Positions 14,803-22,754 are shown, counted from the stretch's first letter. The stretch is DNA of 36,255 nt from Phycisphaerales bacterium (GCA_022843545.1 JALHNL010000023.1:1-36255), one strand, 5' to 3'. The notes: generated by a model from the letters alone, not told the origin. Numbers and translations: made by a program.

Positions 14803-16353
14803 ATGTCCGATCTCTGGGCGCAGCGGCGGCAGCAGGCGGTGGCGAAGGCCGCCCCGCTGGCGGCGCGCATGCGTCCGCGGACGCTGGACGAGTTTGTGGG
14901 GCAGGAGCACATCCTGGGTCGAGGAAAGCTGCTCCGGCGGATGCTCGCGGCGGACGTGCTGACTTCGCTGATCCTTCACGGACCGCCGGGAACGGGCAAG
15001 ACCACGCTGGCGGAGGTGATCGCCGCGGCGAGTCGGCGGCACTTTGAGCGCGAGAACGCGGCGTCGGTGGGGGTGGCGCGGATCCGGCAGATCATCGAGG
15101 AGGCGACGGCGCGGCTGGAACGAACCGGGCAGCGGACGGTGCTGTTCCTGGACGAGATCCACCGGTTCTCCAGGGCGCAGCAGGACGTGCTGCTGGCGGA
15201 TGTGGAGCGCGGCGTGGTCACGCTGATCGGCGCGACGACGGAGAACCCGCTGTTCAGCGTGAACAGCGCGCTGGTGTCGCGCAGCACCCTGCTGAGGCTT
15301 GAGGCGCTGGCCGCCGAGGACGTCAAGACGGTCCTGCGGCGGGCGATCGCGGACGACGAGCGCGGCTATGGCGCGCTGAACGTGAAGGTGGACGAGGACG
15401 CGCTGGAGGTGTGGGCGGTCAAGAGCGACGGCGATGCACGGCGGGCGCTGGGGGCGCTGGAGGTGGCGGTGCTGAGCGCATCGGCGAATTTGGAGGCAAG
15501 CGATGCTCGGGCTGGTAAATCTGTTCAACCTGCTCCGTTGGCTGACAGGCCGTCAGACCAGTCTTTCCTCAGCCCTGAAGGGCGATCTGGACGAGCGGCG
15601 TCGCATCGACGCGGAGGCGAAGAAGTACGACCACTTGACTCCTCAGCAGAAGCGCGAACGGGTGCAGGCCCGCAACCGCATCGGCCCGCGATAGTCATCA
15701 CCCGCGCCGACGCGGAGGACTCCATCCAGCAGAAAGCCGCGGTGTACGACGGCACGGGCGACGAGCACTACGACACGATCAGCGCGTTCATCAAGAGCGT
15801 TCGCGGGAGCGACCCGGACGCGGCGATGTACTGGCTGGCGCGCATGCTCGACGCGGGCGAGGACCCCCGGTTCATCGCGCGGCGGCTGGCGATTCTGGCG
15901 AGCGAGGACATCGGCAACGCCGACCCGCGCGGGATCATGGTCGCGGCATCGTGCTGGGAACTGGTGGAGCGGATCGGGATGCCCGAGGCGAGGATCACGC
16001 TGGCGCAGTGCACGACGTATCTGGCGCTGGCGCCCAAGAGCAACGCGTCGTACACGGCGATCGACGCGGCGCTGGCGGATGTGAAGCAGGGGCGGACCGT
16101 CGCGGTGCCCGCGCACATCAAGGACGGCAACGTCCGCAAGGCGACTCAGAAGAGCGCGGGCTCGGGGAAGACGGGCGAGGCGTACGCCTACAGCCACGAG
16201 CAGGGAGCCGACAGCGCGGCGCTGGGCAAGATCGGCACCCAGGACTACCTGGGCGTGGACAAGCGGTACTACCAGCCCACCGACCACGGGTTTGAGGCCC
16301 AGTTGAAGCAGCGGCTGGACGAGGCCCGGCGGGCGCGCGGGCGCGATCAATAG
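14803..16353 (+). CDS. rarA: Replication-associated recombination protein A with a linker insertion
   Basis: RarA (MgsA) is an AAA+ clamp-loader-like ATPase that acts with SSB at stalled replication forks. The protein has RPRTLDEFVGQEHILG, Walker A HGPPGTGKTTLAEVIA, Walker B VLFLDEIHRFSRAQQD, sensor 1 LIGATTENP, and the C-terminal tetramerisation region with DTISAFIKSVRGSDPDAAMY, ASEDIGNADPRG and LAPKSNASYTA. At 516 residues it is about 68 longer than relatives. The excess lies between VAVLSASA and IVITRADAEDSIQQKA (residues about 229-296, 15487-15690). This part has 44% GC at codon position 3 by hand count, far below the rest of the gene, and contains a complete nested ORF in another frame. 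Outside the insert the protein looks functional. Its 3' end overlaps that of the convergent ggt by 7 bp. Confidence 0.95.
   Translation: MSDLWAQRRQQAVAKAAPLAARMRPRTLDEFVGQEHILGRGKLLRRMLAADVLTSLILHGPPGTGKTTLAEVIAAASRRHFERENAASVGVARIRQIIEEATARLERTGQRTVLFLDEIHRFSRAQQDVLLADVERGVVTLIGATTENPLFSVNSALVSRSTLLRLEALAAEDVKTVLRRAIADDERGYGALNVKVDEDALEVWAVKSDGDARRALGALEVAVLSASANLEASDARAGKSVQPAPLADRPSDQSFLSPEGRSGRAASHRRGGEEVRPLDSSAEARTGAGPQPHRPAIVITRADAEDSIQQKAAVYDGTGDEHYDTISAFIKSVRGSDPDAAMYWLARMLDAGEDPRFIARRLAILASEDIGNADPRGIMVAASCWELVERIGMPEARITLAQCTTYLALAPKSNASYTAIDAALADVKQGRTVAVPAHIKDGNVRKATQKSAGSGKTGEAYAYSHEQGADSAALGKIGTQDYLGVDKRYYQPTDHGFEAQLKQRLDEARRARGRDQ
15503..15694 (+). CDS. Small nested gene inside rarA, unknown function
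   Basis: A 63-codon ORF lies wholly inside rarA in a different frame. It starts at ATG 15503 with a textbook GGAGG (15492-15496) 6 nt upstream, stronger than for most genes here, and its TAG ends at 15694, where the conserved rarA sequence resumes. Third-position GC in this frame is about 78% (hand count), against 44% for the rarA frame over the same bases, so the coding signal is in the nested frame. The product starts MLGLVNLFNLLRWLTGRQ, an amphipathic or hydrophobic helix, and continues with a strongly charged helical part containing DERRRIDAEAKKYDHLT and QQKRERVQARNRIG. No family is recognised. Translation is inferred, not shown. Confidence 0.5.
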   Translation: MLGLVNLFNLLRWLTGRQTSLSSALKGDLDERRRIDAEAKKYDHLTPQQKRERVQARNRIGPR

Positions 16354-18107
16354 CCCGCGGCGTGCCCGTCCTTGCGGCTCTCGCTCGCGCCGGTGTACAC
16401 GCCCGTCTTGGGGTCGCGCCGGATCGCTTGGTAGCCGCCGAACACAGCGCGATCGGCGGGCACCAGGCGGTGGCCGCGGCGAGTGAGTTCTTCGCGCACG
16501 GCGGGCGTGAAGCCCGGTTCAAGGTTGAGCACGCCGCCGTCGTCCGTGGGGCGGACCTGCCCCTGCGGCTCGGTGCTGCCGTCGTGGTGGATGCGAGGCG
16601 CGTCGCCGGCCTGCTGGAGGTTCATGCCGAAGTCGATGAGGTTGACGACGATCTGGGCGTGCCCCTGGGGCTGCATGGGCCCGCCCATGACGCCGAAGGA
16701 CATCCAGGGCGCGCCGTCCTTGGTGATGAAGGCGGGGATGATGGTGTGGAAGGGGCGTTTGCCGGGGGCGATGACGTTGGGGTGGCCATCGACCAGCGCG
16801 AATTGCTCGCCGCGGTTCTGGAGCATGAAGCCCAGCGGCTGCCCCTGCGCATCGGCGGGCACGACGCCGCTGCCCATGCCGCGGAAGTTGCTCTGGATGA
16901 GCGAGACCATCATGCCCGATTCGTCGGCGACGGTGAGATAGATGGTGTCGGCTCCGGCGGGGATGGCCCCGGGCTCGACGGCGCGAGCGGCGCGGGTCAT
17001 GTCGATCAGCGCGGCGCGTTTGGCGGCGTAGTCCTTGGAGATCAGCGTCGCGACGGGCGCTTTGGCGAAGGCCGGGTCGGCGTAGAAGCGGGCGCGGTCC
17101 TCGAAGGCGAGCTTCTTGGCCTCGACGAAGAGGTGGACATAGTCCGCGCTGCCGAAGCCCATGCTCTTGAGGTCGTAGCGCTCCAGGATGTTCAGAATCT
17201 GCAACGCGGCGATGCCCTGCCCGCTGGGGGGCAGTTCCCAGACGTCGTACCCGCGGTAGTTCGCGCTCACCGGTTCGACCCACTCGCCGCGGTGGCGGGC
17301 GAGGTCTTCGGGCGCCAGCAGGCCGCCCTGGGCGCGGACGGTGCCCGCGATGGCGTCGGCGATAGGGCCGGTGTAGAACGCGTCACGACCGCCCTGCGCG
17401 ATGGCGGAGAGGGTGCGGGCGAGATGGGGATTGCGCCACAGTTCGCCCTTCGCGGGCGCGCGGCCGTCGAGCGTGAACGCGGCGGCGAAGTTGGGGAAGG
17501 TGCTGAAGCGGAGAGCGGAGCGGGCCCAGGCGTCGGCGATGACCTCCGTGAGCGGGAAGCCGCTTTGGGCGTAGTCGATGGCGGGGCGCAGCACGCGGTC
17601 CATGGGCAGGCGGCCGAAGCGCTCGTGGAGCGCGAACCAGCCGTCAACACAGCCGGGGACGGTGACGGGGAGCGCGCCAAAGGCGGGGATCTGCTCGGCG
17701 CGGGCCTCGGGCGGTGTGGTGGAGAGGTAGAGGTCCGGGCGATCAGCCGAAGCGCGAACAGCGGCACGCATGGCCTCGAGCGTGGCGGCGGCGGGGGCGC
17801 GGCCCGAGCCGTTGTAACCGTGGAGCTTCCCGGTCTTGGGGTCCCACACGATGGCGAAGAGGTCGCCGCCCACGCCGCAGCCCGTGGGCTCCATGAGCCC
17901 CAGCGCGGCGTTGGCGGCGATGGCGGCGTCCACGGCGGAGCCGCCCGCGCGGAGGATGTCGAGCGCGACCTGCGTCGCGAGGGGATGGCTGGTGGCGGCC
18001 ATGGCGCGAGGGGCGAAGACCTCCGGCCGCGTCGCGGGGGGCGGGGCCGACGCGAGCAGGACGGCGGCGGAGGCGAGCAGCGCGAGGGCGGCGGGGAGTG
18101 GGGTCAT
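16347..18107 (-). CDS. ggt: Gamma-glutamyltransferase / glutathione hydrolase family protein
   Basis: The 586-residue precursor begins with a hydrophobic signal (PAALALLASAAVLLASA, about residues 5-21) and is probably periplasmic. Ggt cleaves gamma-glutamyl bonds of glutathione and related compounds and self-cleaves at a Thr. The sequence shows MAATSHPLATQVALDILRAG and GSAVDAAIAANAALGLMEPT, the large-subunit GGDLF segment, ELPPSGQGIAALQILNILER, and ADTIYLTVADESGMMVSLIQ, in which the Thr after AD is the expected nucleophile. The second Thr and the following His of the usual TTH motif are Ile and Tyr here. GSGVVPADAQG and FGVMGGPMQPQGHAQ match the small subunit. TACCCT lies 5 nt before the ATG. 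Confidence 0.93.
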   Translation of the reverse strand: MTPLPAALALLASAAVLLASAPPPATRPEVFAPRAMAATSHPLATQVALDILRAGGSAVDAAIAANAALGLMEPTGCGVGGDLFAIVWDPKTGKLHGYNGSGRAPAAATLEAMRAAVRASADRPDLYLSTTPPEARAEQIPAFGALPVTVPGCVDGWFALHERFGRLPMDRVLRPAIDYAQSGFPLTEVIADAWARSALRFSTFPNFAAAFTLDGRAPAKGELWRNPHLARTLSAIAQGGRDAFYTGPIADAIAGTVRAQGGLLAPEDLARHRGEWVEPVSANYRGYDVWELPPSGQGIAALQILNILERYDLKSMGFGSADYVHLFVEAKKLAFEDRARFYADPAFAKAPVATLISKDYAAKRAALIDMTRAARAVEPGAIPAGADTIYLTVADESGMMVSLIQSNFRGMGSGVVPADAQGQPLGFMLQNRGEQFALVDGHPNVIAPGKRPFHTIIPAFITKDGAPWMSFGVMGGPMQPQGHAQIVVNLIDFGMNLQQAGDAPRIHHDGSTEPQGQVRPTDDGGVLNLEPGFTPAVREELTRRGHRLVPADRAVFGGYQAIRRDPKTGVYTGASESRKDGHAAGY

Positions 18108-18112
18108 GGGTC

Positions 18113-18118
18113 AGGGTA
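18113..18118 (-). promoter_or_regulatory. -10-like box TACCCT for ggt
   Basis: TACCCT on the minus strand ends 5 nt before ATG 18107; a leaderless transcript is predicted. Confidence 0.45.
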
Positions 18119-18128
18119 GAGCAAGGGG

Positions 18129-18168
18129 CCAAAGGGCCAAATCGCCAAATGGCCAAAGGTCCAAATGA
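18129..18168. repeat. Intergenic 8-bp tandem repeat, five units (CCAAANNN)
   Basis: Five consecutive octamers start with CCAAA: CCAAAGGG, CCAAATCG, CCAAATGG, CCAAAGGT and CCAAATGA. The array lies just upstream of ggt and before the tRNA-Arg gene. It is followed by a G-run-rich stretch (about 18183-18220). Confidence 0.85.
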
Positions 18169-18224
18169 AGAGGTTAAAGAGTTTGGGGGTGTGGGGGGGT
18201 GGGTGGGGCTTGGGTGGGGGCCGG

Positions 18225-18230
18225 TATCAT
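18225..18230 (+). promoter_or_regulatory. -10-like box TATCAT for tRNA-Arg
   Basis: TATCAT lies 10 nt before the mature tRNA 5' end, which would give a short 5' leader. No good -35 is seen in the G-rich sequence upstream. Confidence 0.4.
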
Positions 18231-18240
18231 TCGGGACGTT

Positions 18241-18314
18241 GTCCCGGTAGCTCAGCTGGATAGAGCAGCCGCCTTCTAAGCGGCAGGTCGTGCGTTCGAA
18301 TCGCACCCGGGACG
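18241..18314 (+). tRNA. tRNA-Arg (anticodon UCU)
   Basis: The 74-nt sequence folds as a full cloverleaf. The 7-bp acceptor stem is GTCCCGG (18241-18247) with CCGGGAC (18307-18313) and discriminator G. The D arm contains AGCTCAGCTGGATAGAGC. The anticodon stem GCCGC/GCGGC encloses the loop CTTCTAA with anticodon TCT. The T arm is GTGCG-TTCGAAT-CGCAC. No 3' CCA is encoded. It reads AGA codons, which are rare in this GC-rich genome. Confidence 0.97.
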
Positions 18315-18370
18315 TTTGCGCGGGCGGAGGTGGCTTTGGCCCCGGGGTTCACCGGGCGGTTCGTTTCGCC

Positions 18371-18376
18371 TAACGT
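18371..18376 (+). promoter_or_regulatory. Possible -10 box TAACGT for the sdh operon
   Basis: TAACGT lies between tRNA-Arg and sdhC and would give a leader of about 40 nt that includes the GGAAGG Shine-Dalgarno. Read-through from the tRNA gene is also possible. Confidence 0.3.
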
Positions 18377-18425
18377 ACCGCCTCAGCCCGGTTCACGCCG
18401 ATCCGGGCGCAGGAAGGGCCTGATC

Positions 18426-19301
18426 GTGGAAACCTCCACCTCGCCGAAGGCGGCGCCATCGTTTTTCGAGCGGAACCACCTGCTGCTGAGGCGGCTGCAC
18501 TCCCTGAGCGGGATCGTGCCCATCGGGGTGTTTCTGATCGCGCACCTGACGACCAACTCGTCTCTCGCGTGGGGCAAGTTTGGGTTGCGCGGGCAATACC
18601 CGGAGCTGGGCGTGCAGGAGGGCGGGGTGGCGTACTTCCAGAAGGAAGTGACGTGGATCTCCACGCAGATCCCGCACCTGTTGCTGATCGAGATCACCCT
18701 CTGGGGGGCGATCCTGTTCCATAGCGTGCTGGGCTTTATGTACGCCCGCACCGGGCGGTCCAATACCTCCAGCTACGGCTACGGCGCGAACTGGCGTTAT
18801 CGCCTGCAGCGTGTGAGCGGGTACATCGGCATCCTGTTCATCTTCTACCACGTGGCGACGCTGCGGTGGGGGTGGACGTTCCTGGTGCCCGGCGGCACCA
18901 AGTGGGACCATCATTTCTCCGCGAGCACGCTGGCCAGCGCGCTGCGCGGGGGCGATAACTTCACGGCGGCGGGCGTGGTGGTCTCCGCGTTCTACCTCAT
19001 CGGGATCACCCTGCTGGTGTTCCACTTCGCCAACGGGCTCTGGACCGCGGCGATCACGTGGGGCCTGACGATCACGGCCCAGGCCCAGCGTCGCTGGGTC
19101 TATGTGTGCTTCGCCCTGGGCGCGGGCCTGATGGCGATGGGCTGGAGCGCGCTGATCGCGGCGGTGATGCTGAACCCCGCCCAGGCCCGGCAAGTCGAGT
19201 TGAAGATGCAGTCCAAGGCCGGCGAGGCCGCCGCGGCGATCACCGCCCCGGCGGCATCCGCCAAGGCCGGCGATCCGAATCGCCCCTCGGGGCAGGAGTA
19301 A
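18426..19301 (+). CDS. sdhC: Succinate dehydrogenase cytochrome b subunit (five-helix, type B)
   Basis: This membrane anchor carries haem and transfers electrons from SdhB to quinone. The 291-residue product shows RNHLLLRRLHSLSGIVPIGV and FLIAHLTTNSSLAWGKF in helix 1, HLLLIEITLWGAILFHSVLG in helix 2, RLQRVSGYIGILFIFYHVAT in helix 3, then two more helices including LLVFHFANGLWTAAITWGL. The conserved His residues in RLHS, IAH, FHS, YHV and FHF fit the dihaem single-polypeptide cytochrome b558 of Bacillus-type enzymes, so no SdhD is needed. I chose GTG 18426 (VETSTSPKAAPS...) because a GGAAGG Shine-Dalgarno precedes it by about 8 nt; the frame is open back to 18330, just behind the tRNA. sdhA follows after 3 bp. 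The Ala/Lys-rich C-terminus is unusual but not conserved. Confidence 0.93.
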   Translation: METSTSPKAAPSFFERNHLLLRRLHSLSGIVPIGVFLIAHLTTNSSLAWGKFGLRGQYPELGVQEGGVAYFQKEVTWISTQIPHLLLIEITLWGAILFHSVLGFMYARTGRSNTSSYGYGANWRYRLQRVSGYIGILFIFYHVATLRWGWTFLVPGGTKWDHHFSASTLASALRGGDNFTAAGVVVSAFYLIGITLLVFHFANGLWTAAITWGLTITAQAQRRWVYVCFALGAGLMAMGWSALIAAVMLNPAQARQVELKMQSKAGEAAAAITAPAASAKAGDPNRPSGQE

Positions 19302-19304
19302 GTC

Positions 19305-21275
19305 ATGGGGAGCGAGCATCGGGTGATCGTGGTGGGCGGGGGTCTGGCGGGCCTGGCGGCGTCGGTGCGCGTGGCCGAGGCGGGGCTGGCGGTGGACCTC
19401 TTCAGCATGGTGCCCGTGCGGCGCTCGCACAGCGTGTGCGCGCAGGGCGGCATCAACGCGTGCAACGAGGTGGCCCGGCAGCAGGGCTACAGCGAGTACG
19501 AGCACTTCGACGAGACCATCTACGGCGGCGACTTCCTGGCGGATCAGCACCCGGTGCTGGAGATGGCCAACTGGGCTCCGCGGATCATCGATCTGCTGGA
19601 CCGCATGGGCGTGCCGTTCAACCGCACCAGCGAGGGCTACCGCGACCTGCGGCTGTTCGGCGGCTCGCTCTTCAAGCGCACCCACTTCGCGGGCGCGACC
19701 ACGGGCCAGCAGCTGCTGTACGCCCTGGATGAGCAGACGCGGCGCTACGAGAGCGAGGGGAAGGTCACCAAGTACGAGTTCTGGGAGTTCTTGTGGCCCA
19801 TTGTGGAGGGCGGGCGCTGCGTGGGCATCGTGGCGCAGGACCTGAGGACGATGCAGATCCGCGCGTTCCGCGCTGACGCGGTGGTGATGGCCACCGGCGG
19901 GTGCGGGCTGGTCTTCGGCAAGAGCACCAACTCCGTCATCTGCACGGGCGCGGCGGCGGCACGCTGCTATCAGGCCGGCGCGTGGTACGGCAACCCGGAG
20001 ATGATCCAGGTCCACCCCACCGCCATTCCCGGCGCCGACAAGACCCGGCTGATGAGCGAGAGCGCCCGCGGCGAGGGCGGGCGGGTGTGGGTGCCGCGCA
20101 AGGCGGGCGACAAGCGCCGCCCCAAGGACATCCCCGAGAGCGAGCGGTTCTACTTCCTGGAAGAGAAGTACCCGGCGTACGGGAACATCGTGCCGCGCGA
20201 CATCGCGACGCGCGAGATCTTCGACATCTGCGTGAACCAGGGGATGGGCGTGTGGGGCGAGAACCAGGTGTTCCTGGACCTGTCGCACCTGCCGGCGAGC
20301 ACGCACCACAAGCTCGAGGGCATCCTGGAGATCTACAAGAAGTTCGCGGGTGAAGACCCTCAGCATGAGCCGATGCGGATCTTCCCGAGCGTCCACTACA
20401 GCATGGGCGGGATGTGGACCACGTTCGTGAAGGGGTCGTACAACCCGGCGCAGGCGCGGGCGAAGCACAAGAGCGGGACCGCGGCGCCGATCGGGGCCGA
20501 GCCCGGTCAGGGCATGCTCGCGGGCGACCCGAGGAACATGGTCACGAACATCCCGGGGCTGTACGCCTTCGGCGAGGTGAACTTCGCGTATCACGGGGCC
20601 AACCGGCTGGGGGCCAACGCGCTGCTCTCGTGCCTCTTCGACGGGCTGTTCTGCGGGCTGAGCGTGGTGAACTGGGTGCGCAACGAGGCCCCGAGCAAGG
20701 CTCCGGCGGCGAAGATGGCGCAGGGCGTGTTCGACGCGGCGGTGGCGCGGGAGCAGGCCAAGGCCAAGCGCATTCTCGACACCGTCACCGGTCCGGGCGC
20801 GGTGGAGGCGGCGGTGAACCCCTACGCCATCGGCAAGGAACTGGGCGATGAGATGACCGCGGCGTGCACGGTCGTGCGCAGCGAGGCGCGGCTGAAGCAG
20901 TGCCAAAGCAAACTCGCGAGCCTGCGCGAGCGCTACGCCAAGCTGCGGCTGGCCGACAGCGCGGGTTGGACGAATCAGTCGTTCACGTACACCCGCGCGG
21001 TGGGCGACATGCTGATCCTCGCCGAGGCGATTGCGCTGGGCGCGCTGGAGCGGCGCGAGAGCCGCGGGGCGCACTACCGCACGGACTTCCCGGAGCGCAA
21101 CGACGAGAAGTTCATGAAGTCGTCGGTGACCAAGTTTGACCCGGCCTCGCGCACGACGCGGCTGGAGTGGCAGGAGATCGACGCCTCGCTGATCCTGCCC
21201 ACGGCGCGGACGTACGGCAAGAAGGACGTGAGCGCCGCGGGCAAGCCGGCGGCGATGGCCGGGGCGGGGGTTTGA
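19305..21275 (+). CDS. sdhA: Succinate dehydrogenase / fumarate reductase flavoprotein subunit
   Basis: SdhA carries covalent FAD and oxidises succinate to fumarate. The 656-residue product shows the dinucleotide-binding VVGGGLAGLAASVRVAEAG, the FAD-attachment region RRSHSVCAQGGINACN, FGGSLFKRTHFAGATTGQQL, the substrate-binding QVHPTAIPGADKTRLMSESA, VWVPR and the His of FPSVHYSMGGMWTTF. The sequence order and length match Bacillus-type and delta-proteobacterial enzymes. Translation starts at ATG 19305, with CAGGAG Shine-Dalgarno 6 nt upstream that overlaps the sdhC stop region. It is second in the sdhC-sdhA-x-sdhB operon; an unrelated gene separates it from sdhB. Confidence 0.97.
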   Translation: MGSEHRVIVVGGGLAGLAASVRVAEAGLAVDLFSMVPVRRSHSVCAQGGINACNEVARQQGYSEYEHFDETIYGGDFLADQHPVLEMANWAPRIIDLLDRMGVPFNRTSEGYRDLRLFGGSLFKRTHFAGATTGQQLLYALDEQTRRYESEGKVTKYEFWEFLWPIVEGGRCVGIVAQDLRTMQIRAFRADAVVMATGGCGLVFGKSTNSVICTGAAAARCYQAGAWYGNPEMIQVHPTAIPGADKTRLMSESARGEGGRVWVPRKAGDKRRPKDIPESERFYFLEEKYPAYGNIVPRDIATREIFDICVNQGMGVWGENQVFLDLSHLPASTHHKLEGILEIYKKFAGEDPQHEPMRIFPSVHYSMGGMWTTFVKGSYNPAQARAKHKSGTAAPIGAEPGQGMLAGDPRNMVTNIPGLYAFGEVNFAYHGANRLGANALLSCLFDGLFCGLSVVNWVRNEAPSKAPAAKMAQGVFDAAVAREQAKAKRILDTVTGPGAVEAAVNPYAIGKELGDEMTAACTVVRSEARLKQCQSKLASLRERYAKLRLADSAGWTNQSFTYTRAVGDMLILAEAIALGALERRESRGAHYRTDFPERNDEKFMKSSVTKFDPASRTTRLEWQEIDASLILPTARTYGKKDVSAAGKPAAMAGAGV

Positions 21276-21292
21276 CGTTCGGGCGATGAGCG

Positions 21293-21880
21293 ATGGGAAA
21301 GTCCCAAGGCCCCAACCCGGCAGACCCGCACCCCCGTGACCGAGGGCCCGCCCCCGGTTCGGAGCAGATGCTCTCTCTGGCCAAGCGCGTCACCGATGCC
21401 ACGGGCGACCCTGTCGTGGGCGGGGTGGCGGTGATCCTCCACGGTAGCGGGCGCGGCACATACGACATCGACATCTATTCCAGCGATTTCCACGCCACGC
21501 ATGAGCTATTGCTCGCCGCGAAGATTCCGTGGGACGCGCGCCGCCGCGAGCACGTCATCGGCGGCATCGCGGTGCATCTGGTGCCCCAAGAGTCGCTGGG
21601 GGGGCCTCCCGAACGTGTGGGCACGATCAAGGGCATCAAGGTCATCTCCTTGGCCGACCTGATCCGCGGAAAGCTCACGGTCGCTTTGGAGGCCATTCAC
21701 CGCGTCACAGACCTGGCGCACGTGGTCGACCTCATCGACCGCATCCCGCTTGACAAGTCGTTTGCCGCCAAGCTGCCCAAGCACCTTTGCGGCGCGTTCA
21801 AAGATCTGGTGGAGCAAGTGCGTGGACCGCGCCGCACCGTCGTGCCCACCACCGCCTATTTGAGAAAGCACGCCTCATGA
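21293..21880 (+). CDS. Nucleotidyltransferase-fold protein inserted in the sdh operon
   Basis: The 195-residue product contains GGVAVILHGSGRGTYDIDIY at about residues 43-62. This resembles the GG-x-A-x-x-x-HG-x-x-R-x-T-x-DID signature of minimal nucleotidyltransferase-like proteins (AbiEii/DUF6036-like). It also has HVIGGIAVHLVPQE, IKGIKVISLADLIRGKLTVA and a helical DLAHVVDLIDRIPLD segment, all in the order usual for such proteins (conserved domain, then ADLIRxKL). The DxD acidic pair is present, so metal binding is possible; activity is unknown. The Pro-rich first 25 residues may be untranslated, with ATG 21368 (GGAG upstream) as the alternative start. Its TGA overlaps the sdhB ATG as ATGA (21877-21880), so it is coupled to sdhB. 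A role in succinate dehydrogenase is not implied by the fold. No antitoxin partner is visible. Confidence 0.8.
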   Translation: MGKSQGPNPADPHPRDRGPAPGSEQMLSLAKRVTDATGDPVVGGVAVILHGSGRGTYDIDIYSSDFHATHELLLAAKIPWDARRREHVIGGIAVHLVPQESLGGPPERVGTIKGIKVISLADLIRGKLTVALEAIHRVTDLAHVVDLIDRIPLDKSFAAKLPKHLCGAFKDLVEQVRGPRRTVVPTTAYLRKHAS

Positions 21881-22698
21881 CCACCGCACCCTCCGCCGCC
21901 AACCGCGCCCCCGCCCAGACGGGCCGCTCCATCCTCGTGCGTGTGCTCCGCTGTGACGGGCCGGGCAAGCCCTCGCGCTGGGAGGAGTTCAAGGTCCCGG
22001 TCGAGAAGTCGGCCAACGTGATCTCGGTGCTGCAGTACATCGCGGCCAACCCGGTGACCGCGCAGGGCCAGCCCACCACCCCGGTGGTGTGGGACTCGGG
22101 CTGCCTCGAGGAAGTCTGCGGCGCGTGCACGATGGTGATCAACGGCAAGGTGCGCCAGTCGTGCTCGTGCCTGATCGATGAGTACGCTCCCCGCGAGGGC
22201 GACGTGATGACGCTGGAGCCCATGAGCAAGTTCCCGGTCATCCGCGACCTCTGGGTTGACCGCTCGCGCATGTTCCACAACCTCAAGCGCGTCAAGGCGT
22301 GGGTGCCCATCGACGGCACGCACAATCTGGGCGCCGGCCCGCGAGAGGCCCCCGGCAACCAGGAACAGCGCTACGTCATGTCCACCTGCATGGCCTGCGG
22401 CTGCTGCCTGGAGGCCTGCCCCCAGTTCACGCTCGAGGGCGATGAGAAGAAGTGGGACGAGGCCTTCTTGGGCGCCCACGCGATCAACCAGGCCCGCCTC
22501 TTCAACGCCCACGAAACCGGCAAGGCTCTCGCCCGTGAGCGCCTCGACCAGCTCGCCGGTCCGGGCGGTGTCAACGACTGCGGCAACGCCCAGAACTGCG
22601 TGAAGGTCTGCCCCAAGAAGATCCCGCTCACCGAGTCCATCGCCGCCATGGGGCGGGCGGTCACGGTCCACGGCATCAAGCGGTTCTTCGGCCTGTAA
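21877..22698 (+). CDS. sdhB: Succinate dehydrogenase iron-sulfur subunit
   Basis: SdhB relays electrons from FAD to the quinone site through [2Fe-2S], [4Fe-4S] and [3Fe-4S] clusters. The 273-residue product has the 2Fe-2S ligand pattern SGCLEEVCGACTMVINGK with a later QSCSCLI Cys, the 4Fe-4S motif CMACGCCLEACPQF, and the second cluster region CGNAQNCVKVCPKKIPLTES. The ATG at 21877 overlaps the stop of the nucleotidyltransferase-like gene. An upstream in-frame extension to 21787 lies inside that gene and is not needed for the fold. Codon choice here is more C-rich than in sdhA but still typical. It ends the sdh operon; the next gene has its own promoter-like box. Confidence 0.96.
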   Translation: MTTAPSAANRAPAQTGRSILVRVLRCDGPGKPSRWEEFKVPVEKSANVISVLQYIAANPVTAQGQPTTPVVWDSGCLEEVCGACTMVINGKVRQSCSCLIDEYAPREGDVMTLEPMSKFPVIRDLWVDRSRMFHNLKRVKAWVPIDGTHNLGAGPREAPGNQEQRYVMSTCMACGCCLEACPQFTLEGDEKKWDEAFLGAHAINQARLFNAHETGKALARERLDQLAGPGGVNDCGNAQNCVKVCPKKIPLTESIAAMGRAVTVHGIKRFFGL

Positions 22699-22754
22699 AC
22701 ACCCCGCTCCGCCCCCGGCCGCCCCCCGGACGCAACCCGCCCGCGCAGAGGCCG

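Noticed and set aside
13296-15047. Plus-strand open frame (583 codons) opposite the glycosyltransferase and over the start of rarA
   Set aside because: Gly/Arg/Glu-rich shadow frame without motifs, crossing two real genes.
15487-15694. Two compensating frameshifts (sequencing errors) as explanation for the rarA insert
   Set aside because: The nested frame does not restore any RarA-like sequence, and the flanking RarA parts are contiguous in one frame once the insert is removed, so an insertion explains the data better.
18393-21074. Long minus-strand open frame (893 codons) opposite sdhC and sdhA
   Set aside because: It is antisense to genes with unmistakable family motifs and is rich in Arg, His, Ala and Leu, as expected for the complement of GC-rich coding DNA. 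It has no recognisable domain.
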